NCBI RefSeq assembly: GCF_038397775.1
Contig: NZ_CP151650.1
Span: forward strand, 496,001-560,000
DNA length: 64,000 nucleotides
Direction: 5' to 3'
Source of the DNA: Pseudomonas sp. RC10
Lineage (GTDB): Bacteria > Pseudomonadota > Gammaproteobacteria > Pseudomonadales > Pseudomonadaceae
Shown here: one piece after another, positions 8,762 to 17,283 of the stretch
How the letters are laid out: the number at the start of each line of letters is the position of its first letter
Numbering within the stretch: the first letter of the stretch is position 1
The notes under the pieces: model-generated
The model's database searches: none
The model's input: only the letters and a program-made list of their open reading frames with translations
What the model was told of the DNA's origin: nothing
Program-made: the position numbers and the translations under genes

Positions 8762-11700
8762 ATGGCTGACCGTCACGACTACGTGGCCCTGGAGTGGGTC
8801 AAGGGCGAGATCGCCGACACCCTGAAGCACGCCCGGCAGGCACTCGACATTTTCGTCGCGCGTCCTCATGACCCTGCGGCCATGGACGTCTGCCTGGGCT
8901 TCATCCATCAGGTCCACGGCAGCCTGCAAATGATCGAGTTCTATGGCGCCGCACTGTTTGCCGAAGAGATCGAGCAGCTCGCGGTGGCGCTGCAAAACGG
9001 GCATGTGGGGCAAGAAGCCGAGGCCGTCCAGCTGTTGAATCTGGCGATGAGCCAATTGCCGGTGTACCTGGACCGCGTGTATTCCGCCCGACGCGACCTG
9101 CCGCTGGTGGTGCTGCCACTGCTCAACGACCTGCGCAGCGCACGAGGCGAAAGCCTGCTCTCGGAAACCAGCCTCTTTTCGCCGCAACTGCTGTCGATTC
9201 CGGAGCTCGACGAACAGGCGCTGGCTGAGCGCGACCTTCCCGAACTTCCCGTCAAATTGCGCAAGTGGCGCCAGAGCCTGCAGACCGCACTGGTCGGCGT
9301 GCTGCGCGAACAAGACATGCAGACCCAGCTCGGCTACATGAGCAAGGTCTTCGCCCGCCTCGAAGTGCTGTGTCGGGATGCGCCGCTGGAACCGCTGTGG
9401 CGCATCGCGTCCGCGCTGGTCGAGACCATGGCGGGCGGGCATTTCTCCAACAGCCCGGCCCTGCGCAGCCTGTTCAAGGATGCCGACAAGGAACTCAAGC
9501 GGCTGCTGGAGCAGGGCATCGCAGGCATCAATCAGCCCGCTCCGGATGAGCTGCTGAAAAGTTTGCTGTTTTACATCGCCAAATCGGACAGTCAGGCGCA
9601 AAGGATGATGGATTTGAAGGATCAATACGGCCTGGCCGAAGCCCTGCCTGAAAGCGCGCTCGTGGATGAAGAGCGCACACGGCTGGCCGGCCCTGACCGG
9701 GACGCCATGCGCTCGGTGATCATCGCCTTGTGCGATGAGCTGGTCGGCACCAAGGAGCGACTGGACGTTTTCGTCCGTGGCGACCGGCAGCACGTGAGCG
9801 AACTCAACGCCTTGCTGCCGCCTCTTCGGCAGATCGCCGACACGCTGGCGGTGCTGGGTTTCGGCCAGCCGCGCAAGGTCATCATCGATCAGCTTGCCGT
9901 GGTGCAAGGCATGGCCCAGGGCCAACGTGAACCCAATGACCCGACCCTCATGGACGTCGCGGGCGCGTTGCTCTACGTCGAAGCGACGCTGGCGGGCATG
10001 GCTGGAACCGTTGATCAGAGCAGCCCCGAAGAAAGCCGTTTGCCCACCACGGACCTGAGCCAGATTCACCAGTTGGTCATCAAAGAGGCCCGCGCCGTGT
10101 TGCAGCAGGCCAAGGACGCCATCGACGATTACCTGGATGGCGATCGGGATCGCGAGCGGTTGTCGCCGCTGTCTGCGCAGCTGACGCAAGTGCGCGGTGC
10201 GCTGGCGATGATTCCGCTGGCCCGCGCATCGGGGCTGCTGGCAGCGTGCAATGACTACATTGTCGAGCATCTGTTGAAGGACGGCGAGCGTCCGGCGTGG
10301 TCGCAACTGGACCATCTGGCCGACGTCATCATCGGCATCGAGTATTACCTTGAGCGCATGGCCGAAGACCCGGAAGCGCCGGGCGAGCATGTGCTGGACC
10401 TGGCTCAGGAGAGCCTGGCCAAACTCGGTTATTCGCCGGTCGCCGAGGCCGACGTACCGGTCCTCGAAGAGATCGTGCGTCAGGACGAGCTGCACGAGCC
10501 AGCTGTGTCCAATGATGGCCAGAGCATCGCCCAAGTTCTGGCCAGCCCGGTGTCTGCCGTCAACCCGCCTGCGCGTCACGTCCCCGCCAGTCTGCTGCCG
10601 CCGCCCAAGGACGAGCCGCCGGTGGACGATGAACTGCGCGACGTGTTCCTCGAAGAAACCGATGAAGTGCTCGAAGCGCTGCACGAATATTTGCCGCGCT
10701 GGCTGCACGATGCCGAGAATCTGTCGGCGCTGGGCGAGATGCGTCGAGCGTTTCACACGCTCAAAGGCAGCGGGCGCATGGTCCGGGCGCTGATCATCGG
10801 TGAGTTGGCGTGGTCGGTGGAAAACCTGCTCAACCGCGTGCTTGAGCGCAACGTTGAACCTACAACGCAAGTGCAGCAATTGTTGCGCGACGTACTGATG
10901 CTGCTGCCGGATGTCATCCGGGACTTCGCCGAAGACGTGCAGCGTCAGCGCGACGACGTGGACCTGCTCGCTGCCCGTGCCCACGCGTTGGCCCAAGGCG
11001 AAAGCGAAACCCCTGAGGTGGCGGCACCTGTCCCGATCGCAGAGCCGGAAGACGAGGGTTTCGACCCGCAATTGCTGGAGATTTTCCGTCAGGAAGCCCA
11101 GACCCATCTGGACGTGCTGAATCGCTACCTCAACGCCGCTCAGGGCGAAGAATCGCCCTCGTTCAGCGACGATTTGCTCCGCGCGTTGCACACCCTCAAG
11201 GGCAGCGCCTACATGGCGGGCGTGTTGCCGATGGCCGAATTGGCCAGCCCGCTTGATCAGTTGGTGCGCGAGTTCAAGACCAACCTGATCGCCGTCGGCT
11301 CGCCTGAAATTGATCTGCTGCGCTCAGCCGAACCGCTGTTTCATCAAGGGTTGGCGCAGCTGGATGTCGATCCGCTGATGCCCATCGAAGGCGCTGCCGC
11401 GCTGATCGCCGCCGCTCACGAACTGCTCGACGACCGGATGGCCGCCGCCTTGAGCGCCGACAACAACGGCCTGCGTATTCGCCGTAATCCGCAACTGATC
11501 GCCAGCTTCCTGGCCGAAGGCATGGACATCCTGCTGGACGCCGAAAACCTGCTCAAACGCTGGCGGCAGCATCCGGGGGAGCGGCAGGAGCTCAACGCGC
11601 TGCTCGATGAACTGACCATGCTCGGCCACGGCGCGCACATGGCCGATCTGCCGCAGGTCGATGAGCTGTGCGAAGCCCTGCTCGACCTGTATGGCGCGGT

Positions 11701-14700
11701 TGAAGAGAGCAGTCTGGCGGTCAGCGAACGCTTCTTTCATGAAGCCGAAAACGCCCATGAAGCGCTGATCAACATGCTCGATCAGGTCGCGGCGGGCCAG
11801 CAGGTTCAGGCCTGCCCCGAGCGTGTCCGGGCGCTGCGCGAGTTGCTGGAAGAGGGGCTCGACCCGTCTGCCATGGGCGTGATCAAGAGCGACGGCGGGC
11901 TGGCGACCCGCGTGACCGAACTGAGCGAGGCCACCGGTCATCTGGAGGCTGAGCCTATCGAGGCTAAGCCCGAGCGCGATGACATCGATCAGGAAATCGT
12001 CGACATCTTCCTTGAGGAGGCCGTCGACATCCTCGACAGCGCAGGCCATGCCCTGCAGCGCTGGCTGGACGACCCTGAAAATCCGATGCCGCTGTCTTCG
12101 CTGCAACGGGATTTGCACACCCTCAAGGGCGGCGCGCGGATGGCTGAAATCGGTCCAGTCGGCGACCTGGGGCACGAGCTTGAATCGTTGTATGAAAGCC
12201 TGATCGACCGGCGTTGCAGTCACACCCCGGCGCTGGCGGATTTGCTGATTCGCAGCCACGATCACCTGGCCCTGATGCTTGAACAACTGCAAAACCGCAG
12301 CGAACTGGCGTCCCCTCAAGGGTTGATCGAATCGATTCGGTCGTTTCGACAGTCCACGGGGCCTGTGCTGGCAGCCGACGCCGAGCCCAGAAATGTCGGC
12401 TCGATGATCCAACCGCTGGACGAGCGCGATCCCGAGCTGCTGGAGATCTTTCTCGAAGAAGCCGACGACATCATTGAGAGCTCCAGCACTGCGTTGGTAC
12501 GTTGGCAGGCCGACCCGCAAAACACCGTTGAAGTCGAGAACCTCCTGCGTGACCTGCACACCCTCAAGGGCGGTGCGCGGATGGTGGAAATCGCCCCGAT
12601 TGGCGACCTCGCCCATGAGATGGAGTCGCTGTACGAGGGCCTTGCGTCCGGCGCGCTGAAGAACAGTGCGCTGCTCAATGGCTTGCTGCAAAGCGGGCAC
12701 GACATGCTCGCTGACATGGTCGATGCCGTGCGCGGTTACGAGCCGCTCCCCAACCCGGCGCTGCTGATCGAGAGCATTGCGCACTATTCCGCTTCGGGCG
12801 GCGTTCAGGAAGTCGTCGCCAAACCTGCGGAGATTTTGCCCGTTGTAGCACCGTCAGTCGCAGAGCCAGCCCCCGCCACGCCGGATGCCGAAGCCGAGCG
12901 CAGCGGCCCGGAAATGGTCAAGGTGCCTGCCGAGCAGTTGGAGGATTTGGTGAATCTGGCGGGTGAAACGTCGATCTTCCGGGGGCGCATCGAACAGCAG
13001 GTCAGCGACGCCCAGATCACCCTCGCCGAGATGGAAACCACCATCGAGCGGATGCGCGACCAATTGCGTCGATTGGACATTGAGACCCAAGGCCGGATTC
13101 TCAGCCGCGATCATCAGGCAGAGCGTGAGGGCTACGAGGAATTCGATCCGCTGGAAATGGACCGGCATTCACAACTGCAGCAATTGTCCCGCGCGTTGTT
13201 CGAGTCCGCGTCCGACCTGATGGACCTCAAGGAAACCCTGGAAACCCGCACTCATGAGGCCGAAACGCTGCTGTCGCAACAGGCGCGGGTGAACACCGAG
13301 CTGCAAGAAAACCTGATGCGCACACGCATGGTGCCTTTCGAACGCATGGTGCCGCGCCTTCGCCGCATCGTGCGACAGGTCTCGGGCGAGCTGCATAAAA
13401 AGGTCAAGTTCGACGTGGTCAACGCTGAAGGCGAAATGGACCGCAACGTCCTGGAACGCATGGTCGCGCCGCTGGAACACATGCTGCGCAACGCCATTGA
13501 CCACGGCCTGGAAAGCACCGAAAAGCGCCTCGCTGCGGGCAAGTCTGAAACCGGCCACATCACCCTCAGCCTTGCGCATGAAGGCGGCGATATTGTCATC
13601 GAATTGAGCGACGACGGCGCCGGTGTCGATTTCGAAGCCGTGCGGCGCAAGGCGATCAAGCGTGGCTTGATCGCCCCGGATGCCGAGCTGAGCGAACACG
13701 ACACCTTGCAGTTCATTCTTCAGGCCGGTTTTTCGACTGCTGAGACCATCACGCAGATCTCCGGGCGTGGCGTCGGGATGGACGTGGTGCACGCCGAGGT
13801 GAAAGAGTTGGGCGGCTCTATGGTCATCGATTCGAGAGCGGGGCAGGGGGCGCGTTTCCGCATTCGACTGCCGTTCTCGGTGTCGGTGAATCGGGCGCTG
13901 ATGGTGCAGTGCGGCGACGAGCAATACGCGGTGCCGCTGAACAGTGTCGAAGGCATCGTGCGGGTCATGCCCGGTGAGCTGGAGGCGTATTACCAATCCA
14001 CGCCGCCGCGTTATCAATACGGCGAGCGCACCTATGAGCTGCGCTACCTCGGTGAGCTGATTAACAATGGCCAACCACCGAAATTCTCGGGCCAGACCCA
14101 ACCGCTGCCGGTGCTGCTGGTGCACGTGCATGACCAGTGGGTGGCCGTGCAGGTGGACGCTTTAATGGGGTCGCGGGAAATTGTCGTGAAAAACCTTGGC
14201 CCGCAGTTCGCGGGCGTGCAGGGAATTTCCGGCGCGACCATTCTCGGCGACGGGCGCGTGGTGCTGATCCTCGACCTGTTCGCCCACATCCGCCGCTTGC
14301 ACGCACAGATGCTGGCGTTGCAAGTGTCGGGTCAGGCGCCGTCCCGTTATGTCGAACCCGAACAGACACGTCCGTTGCTGGTGATGGTGGTCGACGATTC
14401 GGTCACCGTGCGCAAGGTCACGGGCCGTTTGCTGGAGCGCAACGGCATGAACGTATTGACCGCCAAGGACGGGGTGGACGCCATGGCGCTGCTTCAGGAA
14501 CACACACCAGACCTGATGCTGCTCGACATCGAAATGCCGCGCATGGACGGCTTCGAGGTGGCCAGCAAAGTGCGCGAGGACGAAGCGTTGAAGCACCTGC
14601 CGATCATCATGATCACCTCCCGCTCCGGGCAAAAACACCGGGACCGGGCCATGGCGCTGGGGGTCAACGACTACATGAGCAAGCCGTATCAGGAAGCAGC

Positions 14701-14743
14701 GCTGCTGGAGAGCATCGCTCACTGGAGCCACGTGCATGTCTGA
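8762..14743 (+). CDS. chpA: ChpA, hybrid CheA-type histidine kinase with multiple Hpt domains
   Basis: A 1993-residue cytoplasmic kinase. Four canonical Hpt motifs (HTLKG) give phospho-acceptor histidines His665, His810, His1119 and His1266. An N-terminal Hpt-like segment (HQVHGSLQM, about residue 50) and a degenerate one (GHGAHMADL, about residue 955) are also visible. Then come the dimerisation/P3 helices (about 1385 on, EQLEDLVNLAGE), the ATPase domain with N-box MLRNAIDHGLE and G-box GRGVGMDVV, a CheW-like domain, and a C-terminal receiver with Asp1922 (LDIEMPRMDG). It is shorter than the roughly 2,470 residues I recall for P. aeruginosa ChpA. It overlaps chpC by 8 bp. Confidence 0.95.
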   Translation: MADRHDYVALEWVKGEIADTLKHARQALDIFVARPHDPAAMDVCLGFIHQVHGSLQMIEFYGAALFAEEIEQLAVALQNGHVGQEAEAVQLLNLAMSQLPVYLDRVYSARRDLPLVVLPLLNDLRSARGESLLSETSLFSPQLLSIPELDEQALAERDLPELPVKLRKWRQSLQTALVGVLREQDMQTQLGYMSKVFARLEVLCRDAPLEPLWRIASALVETMAGGHFSNSPALRSLFKDADKELKRLLEQGIAGINQPAPDELLKSLLFYIAKSDSQAQRMMDLKDQYGLAEALPESALVDEERTRLAGPDRDAMRSVIIALCDELVGTKERLDVFVRGDRQHVSELNALLPPLRQIADTLAVLGFGQPRKVIIDQLAVVQGMAQGQREPNDPTLMDVAGALLYVEATLAGMAGTVDQSSPEESRLPTTDLSQIHQLVIKEARAVLQQAKDAIDDYLDGDRDRERLSPLSAQLTQVRGALAMIPLARASGLLAACNDYIVEHLLKDGERPAWSQLDHLADVIIGIEYYLERMAEDPEAPGEHVLDLAQESLAKLGYSPVAEADVPVLEEIVRQDELHEPAVSNDGQSIAQVLASPVSAVNPPARHVPASLLPPPKDEPPVDDELRDVFLEETDEVLEALHEYLPRWLHDAENLSALGEMRRAFHTLKGSGRMVRALIIGELAWSVENLLNRVLERNVEPTTQVQQLLRDVLMLLPDVIRDFAEDVQRQRDDVDLLAARAHALAQGESETPEVAAPVPIAEPEDEGFDPQLLEIFRQEAQTHLDVLNRYLNAAQGEESPSFSDDLLRALHTLKGSAYMAGVLPMAELASPLDQLVREFKTNLIAVGSPEIDLLRSAEPLFHQGLAQLDVDPLMPIEGAAALIAAAHELLDDRMAAALSADNNGLRIRRNPQLIASFLAEGMDILLDAENLLKRWRQHPGERQELNALLDELTMLGHGAHMADLPQVDELCEALLDLYGAVEESSLAVSERFFHEAENAHEALINMLDQVAAGQQVQACPERVRALRELLEEGLDPSAMGVIKSDGGLATRVTELSEATGHLEAEPIEAKPERDDIDQEIVDIFLEEAVDILDSAGHALQRWLDDPENPMPLSSLQRDLHTLKGGARMAEIGPVGDLGHELESLYESLIDRRCSHTPALADLLIRSHDHLALMLEQLQNRSELASPQGLIESIRSFRQSTGPVLAADAEPRNVGSMIQPLDERDPELLEIFLEEADDIIESSSTALVRWQADPQNTVEVENLLRDLHTLKGGARMVEIAPIGDLAHEMESLYEGLASGALKNSALLNGLLQSGHDMLADMVDAVRGYEPLPNPALLIESIAHYSASGGVQEVVAKPAEILPVVAPSVAEPAPATPDAEAERSGPEMVKVPAEQLEDLVNLAGETSIFRGRIEQQVSDAQITLAEMETTIERMRDQLRRLDIETQGRILSRDHQAEREGYEEFDPLEMDRHSQLQQLSRALFESASDLMDLKETLETRTHEAETLLSQQARVNTELQENLMRTRMVPFERMVPRLRRIVRQVSGELHKKVKFDVVNAEGEMDRNVLERMVAPLEHMLRNAIDHGLESTEKRLAAGKSETGHITLSLAHEGGDIVIELSDDGAGVDFEAVRRKAIKRGLIAPDAELSEHDTLQFILQAGFSTAETITQISGRGVGMDVVHAEVKELGGSMVIDSRAGQGARFRIRLPFSVSVNRALMVQCGDEQYAVPLNSVEGIVRVMPGELEAYYQSTPPRYQYGERTYELRYLGELINNGQPPKFSGQTQPLPVLLVHVHDQWVAVQVDALMGSREIVVKNLGPQFAGVQGISGATILGDGRVVLILDLFAHIRRLHAQMLALQVSGQAPSRYVEPEQTRPLLVMVVDDSVTVRKVTGRLLERNGMNVLTAKDGVDAMALLQEHTPDLMLLDIEMPRMDGFEVASKVREDEALKHLPIIMITSRSGQKHRDRAMALGVNDYMSKPYQEAALLESIAHWSHVHV

Positions 14744-15206
14744 CACCACGACCCAAACCGCACGCCTGACCAGCCTCACCGGCCTGCTCATCCCCTTGAG
14801 CGACCGGCACCTGCTGCTGCCCAACGTGGCTGTCGCCGAATTGATCGACTATCAAGACAGCGTCGCCGACCCTGCCGCGCCTCAGTGGTACCTGGGCCCC
14901 ATCAATTGGCGCCACCGCAGTCTCCCGCTGCTCTGCTTCGAAGCCGCCTGCGGCAACCGCGCCCGCGTTGGCGGCCGAGCACGCATCGTCGTCCTCAACG
15001 CATTGGGCGGAAGGCCTGACCTGAAATTCATCGCCTTGCTGACCCAAGGGATTCCACGGTCGTGCAAACTGGACAGCCAGTTGAGTTACGTCGATGTGCC
15101 GCTTGCCGAGCTGGAACTGGCGGCGGTGCAGGTGGGCGAGACGGTCGCGAAAGTGCCGGATCTGGTGGGGTTGGAGCAGTGGTTGGTGGATGCGGGGTTG
15201 GTGTAG
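14736..15206 (+). CDS. chpC: ChpC, CheW-like adaptor
   Basis: A 156-residue CheW-domain protein. It begins MSDTTTQTARLTSLTGLLIPL, contains WYLGPINWRHRSLPLLCFE (the CheW loop equivalent) and ends in a valine-rich strand. In P. aeruginosa ChpC is proposed to connect additional receptors to the Pil-Chp pathway. It overlaps chpA by 8 bp. The methylesterase gene chpB, found between chpA and chpC in PAO1, is missing, so this system has neither adaptation enzyme at the locus. Confidence 0.88.
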   Translation: MSDTTTQTARLTSLTGLLIPLSDRHLLLPNVAVAELIDYQDSVADPAAPQWYLGPINWRHRSLPLLCFEAACGNRARVGGRARIVVLNALGGRPDLKFIALLTQGIPRSCKLDSQLSYVDVPLAELELAAVQVGETVAKVPDLVGLEQWLVDAGLV

Positions 15207-15249
15207 GGGATTTGAGCCGAGCCCGGTATGTGGGTTCCCACTGCCAGCC

Positions 15250-15528
15250 CTATCGATTTGCGCGCTGGTGCAACACCCTTAAGATCTGGACTTGGTTGTT
15301 TTTTACTCGATAGGGCGCCACGTAGGGGAATCTTGGGAAAACGAACTCCCTGATATCTGGCGATTGAGAGGGGCGTCCTAATCCAGTGAATGTCATCAGA
15401 GGCGTCAGCGCTTCGAGCATCTCGATCACGATGCGGTTGGCCGCTTCATCCCCTGAATAGACTGCGTAGTATTCGTGTACGGCCTCCAGATCGCTCTGCG
15501 CTTTATCAGTCAGGGCTATTTTCAGCAC
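15250..15528 (-). CDS. ParE/RelE-superfamily toxin
   Basis: A 92-residue protein with the plasmid-stabilisation (ParE-like) pattern: N-terminal helix-rich ALTDKAQSDLEAVHEYYAVYSG, then strands IREFVFPRFPYVAPYRV and QILRVLHQ. It starts at GTG 15528 and overlaps the antitoxin gene by 23 bp, the typical order with the antitoxin first. ParE relatives poison gyrase and RelE relatives cleave mRNA; sequence alone does not decide between them, but the missing RelE catalytic pattern and the YRV motif favour ParE. Confidence 0.85.
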   Translation of the reverse strand: MLKIALTDKAQSDLEAVHEYYAVYSGDEAANRIVIEMLEALTPLMTFTGLGRPSQSPDIREFVFPRFPYVAPYRVKNNQVQILRVLHQRANR

Positions 15529-15754
15529 GCTTCACCCATTTCTCTTTTACAAATTCCAGATCGGTCAGATGGCCGGCATCGGCGTCAGAGACTCCCTCCG
15601 CAATCGCCTGCAGATGCCAGAGCTCAGCCTCCAGATATCGGCTCAGCGCTCGTTTAAGGTGGTATTGGCGATCACGTTCGGTGGCTTCGGCCAGTTGGTC
15701 GAGTTTGCTCACCATTTCTTCATCGGCTCGAAATGACAATACGGTTGATGGCAT
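15506..15754 (-). CDS. Ribbon-helix-helix antitoxin (CopG/ParD-like)
   Basis: An 82-residue protein. Its N-terminal strand (STVLSFRADEEMVSKLDQLA) and following helices (ERDRQYHLKRALSRYLEAE) fit a ribbon-helix-helix DNA-binding domain; the C-terminal part would bind the toxin. The ATG at 15754 is chosen because an upstream start (15868) would add residues translated from the operator region. It overlaps the toxin gene downstream. Autorepression through the dyad at 15779-15793 is inferred. Confidence 0.85.
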   Translation of the reverse strand: MPSTVLSFRADEEMVSKLDQLAEATERDRQYHLKRALSRYLEAELWHLQAIAEGVSDADAGHLTDLEFVKEKWVKRAENSPD

Positions 15755-15778
15755 GAGTCCCTCTGAGCTTGAGTGGTT

Positions 15779-15793
15779 GTATACGTCGTATAC
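15779..15793. promoter_or_regulatory. Candidate toxin-antitoxin operator
   Basis: GTATACGTCGTATAC, two GTATAC hexamers separated by 3 bp, centred 32 bp upstream of the antitoxin start. Each hexamer is itself palindromic, as expected for paired ribbon-helix-helix dimers. The assignment to the antitoxin is by position only. Confidence 0.55.
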
Positions 15794-15951
15794 AGTCTCG
15801 ACAACTGTAGGGGGGTAATGCGCAAAGGGCAATTCCGGCATGGTTGGCACAGGCTTCAGCTCGCTCACTCCAAAGGCAGAAGGTTAGCGAGCCGGTTCAA
15901 TAGGAGGGTGGTACATATTTATCGCCGTTCACCGATGCCCAAGCTGGACTA

Positions 15952-16014
15952 TGAGCCGAATAAATCGCATATTCGGCTCATTATATGAGCCGTATATCCA
16001 CCATATTCGGCTCA
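15952..16014. promoter_or_regulatory. Two tandem dyads upstream of fic (candidate Fic operator)
   Basis: Dyad 1: TGAGCCGAATA (15952-15962), a 7-bp spacer, then TATTCGGCTCA (15970-15980), perfect over 11 bp. Dyad 2: TGAGCCGTATA (15986-15996), a 7-bp spacer, then TATTCGGCTCA (16004-16014), with one mismatch. The dyads repeat with a 34-bp period and end 20 bp before the fic start codon. The Fic protein has a C-terminal winged-helix-like region, so autoregulation is a reasonable inference. Confidence 0.75.
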
Positions 16015-16034
16015 CCCCGCATTGAGGCCTTCTC

Positions 16035-17177
16035 TTGAATAACTCCGTGGAATGGATCTGGCAGCACCCCCACTGGCCCGCTTTCACGTGGAAAGTCGAG
16101 TCATTGGCGCCTTTGTTGCGTACCTGCACACAGGCGCAAGGGCAGTTGCTGGGCATGATTCGGGCTTCTGGAGAGGAAGCCAGTGCGCAGACCGAACTCG
16201 ACGCTTTGCTGCAAAACACTATCATGTCGTCGGCGATCGAAGGCGAGCAGTTGAACGTAGGTTCTGTGCGGTCCTCGCTTGCCAAACGTCTCGGGCTGCT
16301 CAGCGATGAGCGGGTGAGCGCGCGCAGCGAAGGATTGGCAGAGCTGATGTTGGATGCCACACAGCGGCACGACCTGCCACTAGACTCTTCTCGACTGATG
16401 CACTGGCACCGTTTGCTGTTTCCCGAGACCGATTCGCTGCTGGCCCATCACGTCCGGGTTGGAGTGCTCAGGGGGGAGGAACCGATGCAGGTGGTGTCCG
16501 GTCGCATCGACCGGCCTGTGGTGCATTTCGAGGCTCCGCGCCGCGATGGACTGGAGAAACAGCTGGAGGGTTTTTTCTATTGGTTCAACACCAGCCGATC
16601 AGACCCGACCCTCGATCCTCTGCTGCGCGCAGGCATCGCGCATTTCTGGTTCGTCACATTGCATCCCTTCGACGATGGCAACGGTCGTCTGACACGTGCG
16701 ATCACCGATCTGGCGCTGGCACAGGGTGAACATCAGACGATCCGTTTCTATGCCATGTCCGCAAGCATCCTCAACACCCGTCAGGATTATTACCAGATTC
16801 TGGAAGCCACCCAGCGTGGCGACGTCAATCTTACTTCCTGGCTGGTCTGGTTTCTGGAGACCCTGCTCGATACGCTTAAACAGGCGATGCAACGTATCGA
16901 CCGCGTGCTGGCGAAGGCGCGTTTCTGGCAAAAGCACCGGGATGCTGGCCTTTCTCCTGAGCAAACCAAAGTCCTCAACCGTTTGCTGAACGGTGACGTG
17001 TTGTCCGAAAAAGCCGGTGGGGGATTCGTCGAGGGTATCAGTGCAGCGCAATATCAGGCCGTCGCCACGGTCAGCAAGGCCACCGCAACTCGCCATCTTT
17101 CAGACCTGCTGGAAAAAGGCTGCCTGATGAAACTTCCAGGAGGCGGGCGAAATACCCGTTATCAAATCAACGGGTGA
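16035..17177 (+). CDS. Fic/DOC family protein (AMP-transferase type) with DUF4172-like N-terminus and wHTH C-terminus
   Basis: A 380-residue protein. The catalytic Fic motif is intact: HPFDDGNGRLTR at residues 210-221 with His210. The inhibitory helix motif SSAIEG (Ser65, Glu69) lies N-terminal, so this is a class II, self-inhibited Fic enzyme. The flap VVSGRIDRPVVHFEAP precedes the motif. The N-terminus (WIWQHPHWPAFTW) matches the DUF4172 pattern, and the last 70 residues look like a winged helix (ATATRHLSDLLEKGCL). The target is unknown. The start is TTG at 16035 with GAGG 7 nt upstream; GTG at 16047 is an alternative but lacks a ribosome site. Confidence 0.9.
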   Translation: MNNSVEWIWQHPHWPAFTWKVESLAPLLRTCTQAQGQLLGMIRASGEEASAQTELDALLQNTIMSSAIEGEQLNVGSVRSSLAKRLGLLSDERVSARSEGLAELMLDATQRHDLPLDSSRLMHWHRLLFPETDSLLAHHVRVGVLRGEEPMQVVSGRIDRPVVHFEAPRRDGLEKQLEGFFYWFNTSRSDPTLDPLLRAGIAHFWFVTLHPFDDGNGRLTRAITDLALAQGEHQTIRFYAMSASILNTRQDYYQILEATQRGDVNLTSWLVWFLETLLDTLKQAMQRIDRVLAKARFWQKHRDAGLSPEQTKVLNRLLNGDVLSEKAGGGFVEGISAAQYQAVATVSKATATRHLSDLLEKGCLMKLPGGGRNTRYQING

Positions 17178-17188
17178 CGCACCCATCA

Positions 17189-17251
17189 TTACTCCAACCG
17201 TAACGATCCGCGTCTCTGCTTGATTGATGCCCCCAACCCACTCGCCCTAAT
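17189..17251 (+). promoter_or_regulatory. Candidate mdc promoter with LysR-type box
   Basis: A dyad TTAC-N7-GTAA at 17189-17203 fits a LysR-type T-N11-A site. A possible sigma-70 promoter follows, TTGATG (17224-17229), 16-bp spacer, CCTAAT (17246-17251). If transcription starts near 17258, the dyad would be centred close to -62, the usual place for a LysR recognition site, and MdcR is the obvious candidate. The -10 box is weak, so this is tentative. Confidence 0.4.
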
Positions 17252-17283
17252 GTGACCCACGACAGCGAACTCGTGGAGTCAGC

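Noticed and set aside
8729..12784. Very long open frames antisense to chpA (hundreds of codons).
   Set aside because: They are mirror frames of a GC-rich coding gene: His/Gln/Arg-rich composition, no family match and no ribosome site. The plus-strand frame is a perfect ChpA.
15779..16014. Reading the palindromes between the toxin-antitoxin pair and fic as one mobile-element end.
   Set aside because: The two palindromes are different in sequence and orientation, lie at gene starts and lack flanking duplications, so separate operators explain them better.
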